In this document: piece after piece, positions 26,011-38,449 of the stretch
How the letters are laid out: every line of letters starts with the position of its first letter
Position numbering within the stretch: position 1 is the first letter of the stretch
Assembly: GCF_030936135.1 (NCBI RefSeq)
Contig: NC_082594.1
Location: 48,179,369-48,243,368 of the forward strand
Direction of reading: 5' to 3'
Origin: Gavia stellata
Taxonomy: Eukaryota; Chordata; Aves; Gaviiformes; Gaviidae
Length of the DNA: 64,000 bases
Position numbers and translations under genes: made by a program
Notes under the pieces: model-generated
Told to the model about the DNA's origin: nothing
Database searches by the model: none
The model's input: only the letters and a program-made list of their open reading frames with translations

Positions 26011-28159
26011 ATTTAAAGGTGCCCTAGTGCTTGCTGATTACTTTGCATTATAGATTAAAATTATGCCATAGTCAAAACCTCTGGAACTAGACAGTTAAAT
26101 TAAAATATACAGATAACACTATTTTGAAAATACAGAGATCTAACAGAAATGCATGACCTTCCTTTTTTAGTCTTCTACCAGTACAATGACATAGCCTCCT
26201 ATCCACTTATAGAGCTTTAAAAAAGAGAGTTAGAATGTTCCAGAAAGAATAAGAACTGAAAGATGCACATATTTAAAGCCTAAATTACTCAAATTGTCTG
26301 TTTTGAGGGTAAGTCCCATAAGTACACTGATAGTATTCCCGAAGAAAAAGAAGCTGGGTCTCAGTATATCTCTTAAGTTATATTGCCCATCCAAAATTTG
26401 TCCCCTAAGTATGAACCTCCCTCCCTATTAAAGACATTCTGGTTCTTGCCTACTGTCCTTTCTTCCCTTAAAAGAAGTGATTTGCACAAGTTCAAAACTG
26501 AAAGTTACATCTTCATAAACACTTACTCAATTGTATTCTAACATTTACAGACTGAAATGCTACTCAGCAGCTATTAACTAGTGCCCAAGTTGGAGTTTCT
26601 AGGGACAGTGTACTCCACAGAGCTGAGATACAAAAAAACACTTAAAAAACCGTGGAGGTCAGGTGACCTTCTCAAAATTTCAGATTAACACCCCATTTCT
26701 GTTTTGTACACTTTTCAGGAAACATCTTCCTGGGCTGAGATGTCATATGCAACACTTCAGAAACAATTTACTTTGTGGAAATTCGTTTCTAACAATATAT
26801 AAGACACTAGAAGTTAAACCTCTTACATGAATGGTCCAAATTCCATTTCCCATGAAATCTGATAATATAATTAAGAGATTTGCCATCTATTTGGTAACAG
26901 AAGCATAGTGCAGTACTCTGTACAGACTATTCTTAAACTCAACATGACCTTTACTAATAACTGCTCCTTTTAAGACAGAATAATTAAACATAGAAACTTT
27001 CATTATGTATAGAGGTAAAGAGGAAAAAGGAGGAAATCCTGTTAGGAAAATAATAACATTAATCCATTTCTAACCTGTGTTTCTCTGCCAACTTTGTTTC
27101 CCAACTCTTCGGGCTTTTGATGTGCAACAGAGTTCTTGCATGAGGAACACAATGCAATGAACAATAGGATAGGCCTGCACTTCCCAAACTTGTTTTGTTT
27201 GGGTAGCTTCAGTAACCGCTGCATTAGCCAGATACGGGCTGCAAGCGAGGTCCTGGGTGCATGCAGAAAGCCTCATGCTTCCACCTCCTCCTCCTCCTCC
27301 CTCATAATCCCGTGCATCTTCACTCCCACCCCCGTCTAGAAACAAAACTCTAAGCTCCCTCTTCTCTTCTCTGCCCTCCTACGCACACATACTGGGACTT
27401 AACGCCACTCCCTCAAGTCCTCACCCAGCTTATCAGTAATGACCGCCTGCACAAAAACACTTACCCCGCTGCTCAGGTCACCCCCACACAAGCAAGCAGC
27501 CTGGATAAAGGCGATGAGCTGGGCTGCAGGATGAAGTTCTGCATGCAAGCCATTAGTGATAGCAGGAAGCTGCTTTCATCCGAGCATTTACCTTGCAGAT
27601 CAGTTATACTCTGCTACATGTATAGACACTCCTCTCCACTGCAGCTAGGAGCTCTATCTACAACTATTCCAAAATCGTTTTATACCACAGCTACATCTCT
27701 GACAGTTTGGGAGCTTAGGAATGAGTCATCCTCATCTGATAGGCCACTATGAGTGGTGAAGGTGTTTTTCACTGTTTCTACCCCAGGAGATCAAAAACAT
27801 ATAAACACTTAAAGTTTTAGGAGGAAGAGAGGAGGAGAAAGCCACATTTTCTTGTCAGAAAATGGTGCTTTGCCTTGAATTTTCAAAGGAACCGAGGGCA
27901 AATAAGGTCATGACTCAAAATTGTTACAGGGAGATGCCTATTCAAGATCATCCTCCAAGTCCAAAGGATCTCTTCAGTGTCACATCCTACATCTCACTGA
28001 TGGAGTTATGTATCTAAGGAAGGCACAGTTTGGGGACAGAACAGCTTCACAGAACCGTACTGCAGAGAAAAGAGCGGGGAAAGGGCTGACCAGCAGACAT
28101 CTGTTCATGAGCTGGGCGCTGTTGTATGCATAGCCACCCAGAAGGGGCTGGGGATGGCC
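26011..28159. other. upstream flank of NDFIP2, no gene recognised
   Basis: AT-rich up to about 27200, then mixed. A pyrimidine-rich patch (about 27280-27480, CCTCCTCCTCC and TCTTCTCTTCTCT) lies about 1 kb before the CpG island and could be distal promoter sequence. No exon, RNA gene or repeat family was recognised. Confidence 0.5.
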
Positions 28160-28200
28160 GCCAACCCAGCCAGTGGGCTCGGCTAGGCTCGGCTCAGCAC

Positions 28201-28225
28201 AGGACAGGACAGGACAGGACAGGAC
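28201..28225. repeat. (AGGAC)5 pentanucleotide repeat
   Basis: Five perfect copies of AGGAC at the upstream shore of the CpG island, next to a looser ggctc/ggcta run at 28176-28197. It is short and may vary in copy number between individuals. Confidence 0.95.
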
Positions 28226-28501
28226 AATGCGCAGGCCTGCAGCAGGGCCAGGGCCTCTAACAGCCTTCGGCCCAGTAGATCGACGGGAGGCAGCAACCCT
28301 CAGTGCCTTCAGCAGCGGCAGGTATGGCAAAGCCCACAGGCGGGAGGCCACACGCTAGCCCGCAGGCTCAGCAGTCCCGGTGGAAGTACGGGGAGAGGAC
28401 CGACACCGGGGCGGCAGGCGGGGGCGGAGGGCGGCGCAGCCCTGCCCGCAGCAGCCAGCGAAGCCGCACGCAACACGGCCGAGGAGAGACCGGCAGCAGC
28501 T

Positions 28502-28515
28502 GCGCGCATGCGCGC
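28502..28515. promoter_or_regulatory. NRF1-type palindrome
   Basis: A perfect 14-bp palindrome, gcgcgcatgcgcgc, containing GCGCATGCGC (28504-28513), the core of the NRF1 binding consensus. It sits about 310 bp upstream of the start codon inside the CpG island, a typical position for NRF1 in housekeeping promoters. Binding is inferred from the motif only. Confidence 0.6.
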
Positions 28516-28821
28516 CCGGGAATATCGGTCTGTTGGGCTGCAAGGGCACGCGCGCCGCGGTGCGTCACGGGGGGGGCGGTGACTCCCCCCGCCCCGCCCC
28601 GCCGCCGTGGCTCTGCTGGCCCCACCCCTGGCGGGGGCGGTGCGCGGGGAGGGCGGTGCCTGGGCCGGCTCCGCCGCCGGGGTGGGCGGGGGGCGGCCGC
28701 AGCGGGGGAGGGCCGGGGCGGCGGCAGGGGCTCGGGTCGAGCGGGCGGGGGAAGGGCCGAGGGACGCGGGGCCCGTCGGAGGAGCTGCGGCCGCGTCTGT
28801 GCGTGTCCGCGGGCGGCCAGG

Positions 28822-28857
28822 ATGGATCACCACCAGCCCGCCAGCCGCTACCGAGTG
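28822..28857 (+). CDS. NDFIP2: NDFIP2 exon 1 (coding part)
   Basis: NDFIP2 is a membrane adaptor of Golgi and endosomal membranes. It recruits NEDD4-family HECT ubiquitin ligases (NEDD4, NEDD4L, ITCH and relatives) through PY motifs and activates them. This exon encodes the first 12 residues, MDHHQPASRYRV. These match the start of the shorter mammalian NDFIP2 isoform, and that match is the main reason for choosing this ATG. The ATG also has A at -3 and G at +4 (ccaggATGG). The exon ends in phase 0 at GTG followed by the donor GTGAGT (28858-28863), and V12 joins exon 2 to give RYRV-LHNEDD, aligned with RYQV-LLNEED in mammals. The frame stays open upstream through an in-frame ATG at 28324, so an N-terminally longer product, as reported for human NDFIP2, is possible but unproven. 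Confidence 0.92.
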
Positions 28858-29529
28858 GTGAGTGCGGCGGCCCCAGCTCAGCCCCGCTCGCCTCTCCCCG
28901 CCTCCCCGGGTCGGGGCGGCGCGGCGGGGCGGGGGCGGCCGGGGCGCCCTTCCCCCCCTCCTGCTCCACACCCCCCCCCGGTTCTCGGCTCCCAGGCGCG
29001 GGGGTCTGGCAGAGACCTCCTGGCGTTTGTCCAGCGCCGGTACGGGCCCGAGCGCGGCCCCGTCCCCTCCCCTGCCCCGGCGGCGGCGGGGCTCTGACAG
29101 CCGGGCCTTGCCCGGGCGGCACGGCCGCGGCGGGAGCTGCCCCCCCACCCACCCCGGCGGCGCCGGGGCCCGGCCTCTGAGGTGGGGGCTGGCCGGCCTC
29201 GGCCGCGCTGCCGGCCTGCACGGGAAACCGCCTTTGCCCGCCCCCCTTCCCCTCCCGCCGGCTTCCCTTCGGCGGTTGGTCCCGGTCTGGGGGCGGCGGC
29301 GCCCGGCGAGGGCGGTGGGTGTTCCCGAGCGCGTCCCCCGCCGGTGGAGGGGCGGTGGGCCTCTGCGGAGAGCGCGGTTGGGGCAGGACAGCGGTTCACG
29401 CCTGCCTCGCTGCGGAGGTAGGCTTAGTTATCCCCGGTTAGTGCGCGTCTGGGAGTGAAGCGGCGTTTCTGCTCTAAAACCTTCTTCTTTGTACTAGTTC
29501 GTAGCTGTCTGGCACAGGGATAGGGTGTA

Positions 29530-29716
29530 ATGCGTGTATGTGTGTGTCATCTTAAGCCGGTGTGTGTATACACACACACACGTGTACGCGGGTTTACTGG
29601 AGGTTAGATGCAGGGGACTGTAAAACACTGACGACCGACCTTCAGTAAGTCTGTGTGTCTGTGTGTGTGTGTCTGTGGGTGTGTGTGTGTACACGCACAA
29701 ACGCGCACACACACAC
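29530..29716. repeat. TG/CA microsatellites with inverted halves
   Basis: Two clusters in which a TG run is followed at once by a CA run. The first contains a perfect 18-bp palindrome at 29560-29577 (gtgtgtgtatacacacac). The second (29651-29716) runs from (TG)n into an imperfect CA-rich half centred at 29690/29691. Alternating purine-pyrimidine sequence of this type can form Z-DNA or cruciforms. It lies just downstream of the CpG island. Confidence 0.9.
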
Positions 29717-32700
29717 TTCGCTTAGTAAAGCTCAGTCTTCAGCACTTTTCAGTTCACTGACTCCAATTTAAATGTCCCATCTTTACTTCCCAAACTTCAC
29801 TACAGCAATAATCATTCAGGATGCCAAGATTTTCCTCCTGCCCGAGTTGATTGTACTGCTTGTTTCTCGCAGTCATTGGCTTAATGTCAATTATAATAAA
29901 AATACATAAGCTTTTCTGATTATTTGTTGCAAAAATTACTTAGGTGCAGTAGTTCTCAAAATTTTCAATTTTATCCTTCAGTTCCTTGTACTTAATAGCT
30001 TTGCTGCGTATGTAAGGTTGTACTATAGAGGTCTGAAATCTTTGCTACTGTCTGTAATTCAAATTTCTACTACAATCTTCTAGCTAAATTCTGAATTATT
30101 TATCTTACTGTTTGTATTTTACAGCTTGAGCAGTGAAAATAGTGTCCACAGAAGTAATCCCATTTACTTCTGTGTATATGCAGAACTAAATGCTGATACT
30201 TGTATTCAGATTTTTCCTAGGTTATGGTCTAAAAAAAGTAATACAAAACCCCTTGTAATAGTTTGGAATATTTATTTTGATAGTCTTACAGCGTGGGAAA
30301 TTTCTGTATGCTCTTGGACGATTGGGATTGTCATATAGCTGACAAAACAGACCTAGCACCCTGCGACTTCTTAGGAGTGATGTATGCCTTTAGGATGGTA
30401 GTGGGTCGCCAAGTGCTTTACAGGTCAGTGCTTTCCAGCACGCTTCTTTTCCTGCACCACGCTATCATAACTTGAAATCAGCAGAAGTCCTAAAGTAATT
30501 CTTTCTTCTTTGAAATGGAGAATGAAAATGCTGGCAGAGCGTTTTCTGAAGATCCTGCAAACACTCCCTGAGGCCTGAAGTAACCTGGGTATGTTTTAAA
30601 AGGCCTTAGAAGTATATGCTATTAAAGTTCAGACAAATATAAGGGAAATTTTAATTCCATTACTCAAAGGAGTAGAAAAAAACGTGGTAAGGTGGAACGA
30701 AGAAATAATTTGCTGCCGTAATATTTTTGTGTTACATTTGATTAGGAGCTTCCAGTGATGGTGCTGGTGCCCAACTTTGGGTAAACGCTCTTTGGTGCAG
30801 CCTTCCAAAAGGGCTAATCTTAATATTTGACAGCAGGAGTTGGCCTAGTCAGTTCCCTGTGTACGTTGAATTTTGTGGTCAATTTGTGTCACTGAATTTT
30901 GTTACAGAAGTGTTCTCTGAAGCCTTCGCAATTACATACTAAGTTCTACTGAATTTGTTGTAAGTCACAATGAAAGTGCTATCTTAATCTCTGATGTACT
31001 CCAGAGTTTAAAATACAACCTTACTGATTACTGTTCCATAGGAAAGAGCATGTTGTTTTATCTTCTCTCAATTACACGTGACTGATAGACATTGAGGTTT
31101 TTGTAGTGTTATTTACTTACTGTGTTGGGTCAGAGAATGAACAAGGCAATTGCAGATATACTTAATTAGCACCTGATTATTCAAGCATGTGTTCTTAAGT
31201 GTTATGATGTATTTGCTTACATAATAGTTATGATAGGTAGTAAGCAATAAGTTATTGCAGATTTTGTGGTTATGTCCTAATTTTTAAGGATGAAATATAG
31301 ACGAGAAATGCGACCTAACATGGCTAATACTGCATTAGTTTTGTGAATGTCCCACTCCCTAGTGCTAAGCTTATGAAACCTGACCAGTTCTGCTGTGTTC
31401 ACTGTATGGGGGCTTTTTTTTTCCCCCCCTTCATGAATATTAGCAAACACTTTTTTTTTCAATTGTACCCATTCTGCCTTTACTTCTAACTGATCTAGTT
31501 TGCTCTATTAAGGGCAAGTTCTCTTCTAAATAGAAAGAATTATAGACAACTATTATTATTGAAAGAATTACTGACTTACATTTCTGTTCCTGGCAGTGAC
31601 AGCAGCACTTCAGTGAAGTTGAAGGAGCTATCTCACTGCTGCCTCTTTTTATTTGTGGTTTCTTCAAGTATGTTAAACTAAAAGGCACTGAGAATGGCAA
31701 GCAATTTAGTTTTGAGCTGTAGCACAGCAAGCCAGTTTTATGACTTCTTACGAAACAGAAAATGTCTGATCATAAAGCTAACCCTCAGCTTCTCTTGTTT
31801 TTTATCTCTGTCAGAAATAGCACTAAAGCTTCGTTCTGCATCTTATTCTTTCTTGTGTGTCTGTGTTTTATTTAAAAAACAATTTAAAAGTGTTCAAACC
31901 AGGCAACTGTTAAAAAGCTGGTACTTGGAATTGCAGCAAAGTAAGTGTTGTGAGCAAAGAGTGGGCAGTACATCAGCATTACGTAACTGCTGCGGGCATG
32001 TGTGATTTGTATTGCTTTCTGCCCCTCCTTTTTTGTCCTCTCTTCACAGGGCAAAAAGACAACTAATTGATGGGTAAGAATTTGTCATGCTTCCCTGCAG
32101 GAATATGACATCAGAAGTAAATTAGCCAACCTTTGTTGTCTTGCTTTACTTCCTTTTTTTCCCTTACTCACTTGCATGCTGCAATCCTGTTGGTATACGT
32201 GTCTTAAATTTTACATTCATTACAGGTGTAGTCAGTTCAGTTGTGTCATTTCCTTATTGTTGTATTTTTTGCTTTTTCTTCCCCTGTTCTGCTTATTGTT
32301 GGATAAGGGGACTGAGGCATCAACTTCAGGAAAATTATAATAAAAATTCTTCAGTGATTGTCGTCCTGATTCTTTTTATCTTCCAGCTCTTTGTCATCTG
32401 ACCTTAATTTGTGCATTACTATCTTGTCTGCAATGTCTGCTCCTAGTCCAGCTTGTTTGCAGAAAAAGTGATTTGAATGATGCTTTGTGAATCTATACTG
32501 AAACAAAGAAAAAGAAATACATCCGTTTTCTGCAGTGCATAAAACTGGGGTGAGCAACTAAGTATTAAAGCTCAAGATTGCCTTTTTTTTTCTGTGAAAT
32601 GTGATTTTCCAGATAACCAAGTCATGAGGGAAGACTTCACATGCATATGAGTGATTTAGGCACAGAAATCCCATTGAAGCCTGCAGGACTTACATGCTGA

Positions 32701-35700
32701 ACTGCTTAAAAATTATAATCAATTCACTGCTCCCACCAGTCTGTCTTGATTAAAGCTTTGGGTTATCAATCTGGGGTCAGGTAGTTGTCAGTCTTTGTCT
32801 TAGGAGGTGGTCAGAGCTAGATAGGTAAGTGGTAAAATGGGTAGGTAGCAAACTGGGACAGATGGAGCCAAAGGCAGCAGTCCACGCGGATGTCACTTTA
32901 GCTGTCACTGAACTTGCTGTGCCACTGTAGCACCTGGGTTTCGTGGGGTTTGTAAGTGATGTGTGATGCAAAACTCTGAGACGGCAGCCTGCTATTGTAC
33001 AGTACTATACAGGGATAAAGAAATTGTGATTTTTAAAAGGTGTGTGAATCTTGCATGAATTTAAGTTGTGTGTGCTTTTTAGAAACAGGGTTAAGAGATG
33101 AAAATTGCCCTTGTTAACACTTCCAATCCATTTGCTTGCATAATGGTATGTGTTGTGAATAGTTATACAGCTATCTCAGATAAGGCTTAATTTTCTGTAC
33201 CTCTTAACTCCATTGTCATTGACTCTTTAGTCTCACAATGTTATCTGGTTAAAAGCCTTAATCAAAGTCAAGTTGTCTTTGTAGGTCTCAAACACATGAA
33301 AGTCCACGTACACAGGAAATGTGCACAAAGAAAAACCTCTTCCTCCTTCCTTTCTTTTCATGGGACTGAGCCTAATAGTGATTTGCAAATAAAAACCCAA
33401 ATACTGTTTATTCTACACCTTTGATATAAGACCCCTAGCTTGTATCCAGCATATTTTCTATAGTATTTATTGTCGTTGGAGAACTCTTATGTAATTGGTG
33501 TTACTGAACAGATTGAGCTAGCTTACGTTAGGGAAATTCTGTTGCTTTCCACAGATCTGGTGGTGATGTCATAACTGGAAGATAAAATACTGCATCTAGG
33601 GGACTATGTTTATAATACTGAAAAATACTGAGTAAAGATGTATTAAGTGATAAGCTTTACTGTTGCTTGCCTGTGACAGTTATGCTGATATTTTTAGTGA
33701 TCTTAATCATCGAAGATAAAATTTTTCAGTGCACTGGCTTTTTGCACATGAAACACCCAGCATAGACCTTTAATAGTCTAGAAGGGCAAATGAGGATCTT
33801 CTGAAATGAGGTAAATGATACTTTTCAAGAATGGGCTGTCCTTGCATCTTAATTGTTTTTTGGAATTTAATAATAAACATTTTAAATTTTGAACTTATTT
33901 CTGTAACATTTTCACCTGTGACAAATTTGTCTATTAAACATAGTGGTTTTTTTCTTGAAAGAATAGCTTTAATATTTTTAGAAATGCTTTTCCCTATTTT
34001 TTATGAAGAATCTTGCCACAAATGAAGAAGAAAAATTATAAATGTTGAGGTATGTTTGCAGGTACAGTAGTGATGCAGTTAATGCTTAAAAAGTAATAAA
34101 TTTTACATTTTTTCACTTTCATGTTTCACACGAACAAGGAACTAAACCTCAAATCTCGTTGTGTGTTCCTCCCAAGTCAAGGTGATGAGGTGCCAGGCAG
34201 GTACAATCCTTTCTGTCTGTTCCCCTTTGTAAATTTAAAGCAGGGTGGTCTAACTGTGTGTTGCCATCACTGTCTGGTTTTTGTATCTCTCTTTTGATAA
34301 AACACCCAGTTCTGCACCTGATTCACAGGAAGAAATGCTGGCTCACTGGTACAGCAGGAGTAACAGCGGTTACAATAGCTTTCTGGTTCTTTATGTGGGC
34401 ACAGGTTGTGGCGTGTGGGCAGTTTCTTTCTGGCCCGGGCACAGAGGGACATAAGGTGGTTTGCACACAAATTGTTTTAGTAATGTAGCGCACCAGTTTT
34501 ACTGTATTGAACAAAATAAAGTGAGTAGTAAAAACCAGCAAAACGTACCTGGGTTGCTCCACTTGGGTTTTTCTCCAACGGTCTTGTTGGGCCAAAATTT
34601 AAGGTTGAGTCTGCCTGAGGGTAGTGCAGGAGGAGAGGGTAGGAACAGGACTGTCCTTTCTGGTGGCAGCAAGCTGTTGGCGTGACTGAGCCTATCTTGT
34701 GAAACTGTGGGATTTTTAGGTTCTTGAAACACGCACAAAGCCAGAAGAAAGATGTACCTGATCTGTGCGGTGACACTGAGTCACTTAATGTAAAAAGACA
34801 GCTTCAGGCTGTGACATGCCTACATGCCACATCTAGTAAGTCTTCTAATCCTATTAAAAAGGCAGAATTTCAGTAACAGGAGTAAAATGCCTTCAAATAG
34901 CAGGGTTCTTAGCAGAAGTCAGCTGTGATGTGGCCAAGCTAGATGTTCTTTTCATGCTGCTTTAAAAAAGAGAAACTAAGCACTCTCTCAGCTTGTTCGT
35001 ATCTGAAAAATGTGGTAGGAACCACATCAGGATAACCTCAGAAATCAAGCGCTATGTTAATACAAAATGTTAGTAGCAGTCTTCTAGGTGGGGAAAATGA
35101 GGTACTTTTGACAAATGGCTAATTCTAGGCTTATTTTGAAACTTTCTTCCCAGTGACAGTGCTGACAAAACGAGGAAGATGTGGCAACTGGTAATGTCGT
35201 CACACCTAACTTTGTGAGACCTCAGTGCTTCTTTTACAGTCACATAGATTCGAATGTTGTGTTGAGTTTCATAGCCTCAAACCTCCTTCTAGACTTCAGT
35301 TACTTTGGAAAAGGGATTGAACAAATGGACGTCTACCAGTACACCCACATTAGGCAAGCCGTTTTCAAATGGAAAAGAAAAGTAATCCTAAGAGATTGTG
35401 AGTAAAAAAAGAATGAATAATTGGCAACTTGTTAGGTCGGAGAGGCACTGCCAGCTCTTCCTACCGAAACTGAACTATTGCACAGCCAAGGCTGTGGGTT
35501 TGAGCTGCCTCAGGCTTAGGTCTCCCACTTCCTGGACCAGTACTGTCACAGCTAGCTGATTTTAGTAAAATGGGCACCCCCTTTGCCAGCTGTGTGTTTT
35601 AATGAAAATGACTAACTGCTTCTGTTTTGTGCTGAAGTCGTTTCAGACTTGCACAGCTGGGGCTCACAGCACATGTCAGGATGTGGATGCCTTACGGCTT

Positions 35701-38449
35701 TGAGATTTACAGTGAAAGTGGAAAATATATTTCCATTTTAACATTTAACTGTTTATTCCACTTAAGCATTGTTTCCATTATTGTAGGCTAAAATTAGCCT
35801 AAACCTGATACAGTCTAACTTACTCCTCAATCACTTTACAGCCAAAATATCAATTAGATATTGAGTCACCCCCCCAACCCCATCCCTGGCTGTGCCTCCT
35901 CCAGCTGTGTTTGGAATGGACAGAACAATTTAGAAAACAAGCCTCCAAACTTTGAGTGGTGTAGACACAAAATCTGGTCAATAACATCTATATTACTTTT
36001 ATTTCTGTTTGTAATCCCATTTTTCTTGAGTTACTGTTCAAAGTGCTTGGCAGAGATTTGTCATCTTCCTTCTTGTAAATCGTGGCTTTCCAGTAAAAAA
36101 AATTGAGGAAAAATTTTGGTCTCCAGCTATTGTATGGTAGCTTAACATATTCACAAACATAGTTTGTCCATTTTAGCTTTGCACAGTATTTAACTTTTTG
36201 ATAGTAATCCTGTTAATGTTGACTGATTATTGTTGTAGGAGAGGTCAGTATCATGTCCTTGGTAAAGATGTGTATGTAGCTTGAATTGTTGACCTTTTTT
36301 TGCTTTTCCCTGATTAATCTGAAAAGGTTATGTAGAGCAGCCTTGAGGAAAGGTTATTGACAAGAGGATGCTTACAGTATCAGTTATCTCCTTGTTGCAG
36401 AAAATAAGGTTCTTTTGTTTTTTTTTTTTAAAGTAGCCCAAGTTCATGTTTAAGCATTGCTTTGATAATGGTTGGTGTAGTTAACACTTGTCATCTTTGA
36501 GGAGTGAGTGATGCCTTTGGTAAAGCAAGAGACAATGGGGATAAGAGTCCTGGGTGATACTGAGGCCATTTGTCCATTTTGATCGTGGTACTTTGAATCA
36601 ATTGTCATATTTTGGAATTTAAGGGAAACAGTACTTAAGGTATTTTTAAGGAATGTAATGAAGCTGTAAGACTCTTAAGTTAAAACTCTGGATTGCGGTC
36701 ACAAAATTGACTTGCATTAAATGCATAAATAAATGATTAGAAAAAAGAATTGTGTAAGCTGTTTACTCTTAAAAACCTGTTCCAAATTCTAGAATGAGAG
36801 TGCATAATTCGAACAAACAAGCAAGCCTCTGAAGTCCTACAGTGCTGGGCCACGCTGATGGTGAGCGGTGTGGCCTGTGTTCCTTTCTCACATACCTCAA
36901 TATCTGCTACTTTTTTTTTTTTTTAAATACTCCCTATGGTTTAGAGGTAGCACTAGTTTGGTCATCTTTACTCTCCTCCGAAGAGCTGAGCTTCCTCAAC
37001 CACTGCTTTCTTTTGTTGTTTTGTTTTTGTTAGCTGCCTTATAATCAAACAACCTGCTGGAAAGTCCCTGCTTCCAGATGTGTGCATCACCTGTCTAGCA
37101 ACTGAGAGGTCCAGAGAATGGTCCTTTGGGCCACATATTTTGTAGGTTTGCTTTAAAATGCTTAGTCAGCACTCTTTAGCCCTAACGGTAGGGTTGAAAA
37201 AACTTGATACTAGCTGTTGAGATATAAACATGCATTCTTTAAAGAAAGGGCCTTTAATGTTCATTGCTGTTGTGTGAGTTGTGTTTGTCTTTGCTACTAA
37301 ACTTTATTAAAGCTGTGAGTCCCATAGTGGGTGGAAGAGAAAGAAGACCATAAATCAGAAAGATAATCTTTTCAGTAGAGCCTATTCTTCTGCGTGCAAT
37401 GCACAAAAAATGTGTTCAGCTGGTATTTTGTATGTGTGTGGGTTTTTTAAGCTGTTGAAATTTCTGTCTGTATTATCTCTCTAAATTGAGGAGCTCGAGT
37501 ACTCCATTTCCAGTTACTAAGAAAATGAGTTATGCTGAAAAAGTCAGGCACGATTGACCTGCTAATAAGAATAGAGTGTTTGCTTTTATTGATTAATAAT
37601 ACCCTCTGATTTATATTTTATTTAATTCATTATTTCATTTTGGGCTACTCTGTACTGTTGAGTAGGAAACTGTTCTGCTTGACTAGCTTTATTCAAATAC
37701 ACAAGCAATAGAATTTCTGTGTTGTCAATAAAGTTGAGACGTTTGAAGTTTTTCTTAGAGTTTTTCTGCAGAATTTTCAAGGACACTTACTTACCTGTGA
37801 TATAGGAGACACAAACTGGGGGTCCTTTTTTCCTACTTCTCTCAAATCAGGGACTTAAGGTGAAACTGTATGCTCCTTCTGCAGTTCAGTTATGATGTTA
37901 CTTCTCCAGGAAGAAACTCCTCTTTTTCTTTATCCTTCCCCTTGTAAAATGAATTTGCCATTTTTAGCATTCTCCTGCATTGTCTTCATTAGGAAGCTTT
38001 GTGTGTGAGCCTTCCTACTGTACTTGGCCCTTTAAGTGAAACATGCATAATATATTTGGAGAAATAGTCAGCTTTTTCAATCAACATTGAATTTTTCAGC
38101 ACAGATGAATGTAGGCTAAAATGGAAGCTGGAACTAACTGTTGAGTATTGAGTTTGCTCTTGCTGACAGCCCTGTCCATTTCCTAATTTCACAGGCTTTC
38201 CTATTCCCTCTGCTTTTACAGTTTACACGTTTCGTATGTTCTGTGCAACTTCAGAGTGATCGGGATCTACTTTCTGTACTGATTCTGTAAAGCTGCTGGC
38301 TAAGTAAAGACACGACCTTTTGACTTGCAATTCTTGGAGCTTGTCACGGATGGTTTGCTGAAGCTGTTGGTTAGTGGCAGCTGCCAACAAATCCTGATGA
38401 AACATTGTCCATCATGAGGGAAGATAGTGAGAATGAACAGGAGGCATCA

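Larger units (their letters stand above)
28160..29440 (+). promoter_or_regulatory. NDFIP2: CpG-island promoter of NDFIP2
   Basis: The only GC-dense, CpG-rich block in the window. It starts near 28160, ends near 29440, and surrounds the NDFIP2 start codon. It contains repeated GC boxes (for example around 28570-28610 and 28630-28770), an NRF1-type site at 28504-28513 and a TGCGTCA half-CRE-like site at 28561-28567. No clear TATA box is visible, as expected for a broadly expressed gene with a dispersed start. The transcription start cannot be fixed from sequence. The last ATG before the coding start is at 28508 and opens a short upstream frame closed by TGA near 28582, so any transcript starting after 28510 has the NDFIP2 ATG as its first ATG. 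Confidence 0.88.

Noticed and set aside
1..28159. 5' part of the neighbouring gene RBM26, expected upstream of NDFIP2 in many vertebrates
   Set aside because: I looked for minus-strand exons with recognisable coding text upstream of the CpG island and found none, so the neighbour is probably outside this window.
28303..29458. Many long ORFs (up to 279 codons) on both strands in the CpG island
   Set aside because: They overlap in all frames, are dominated by Arg, Gly, Ala and Pro, and reflect the scarcity of AT-rich stop codons in GC-dense DNA. Only the frame around 28822-28857 is supported by homology and splicing.
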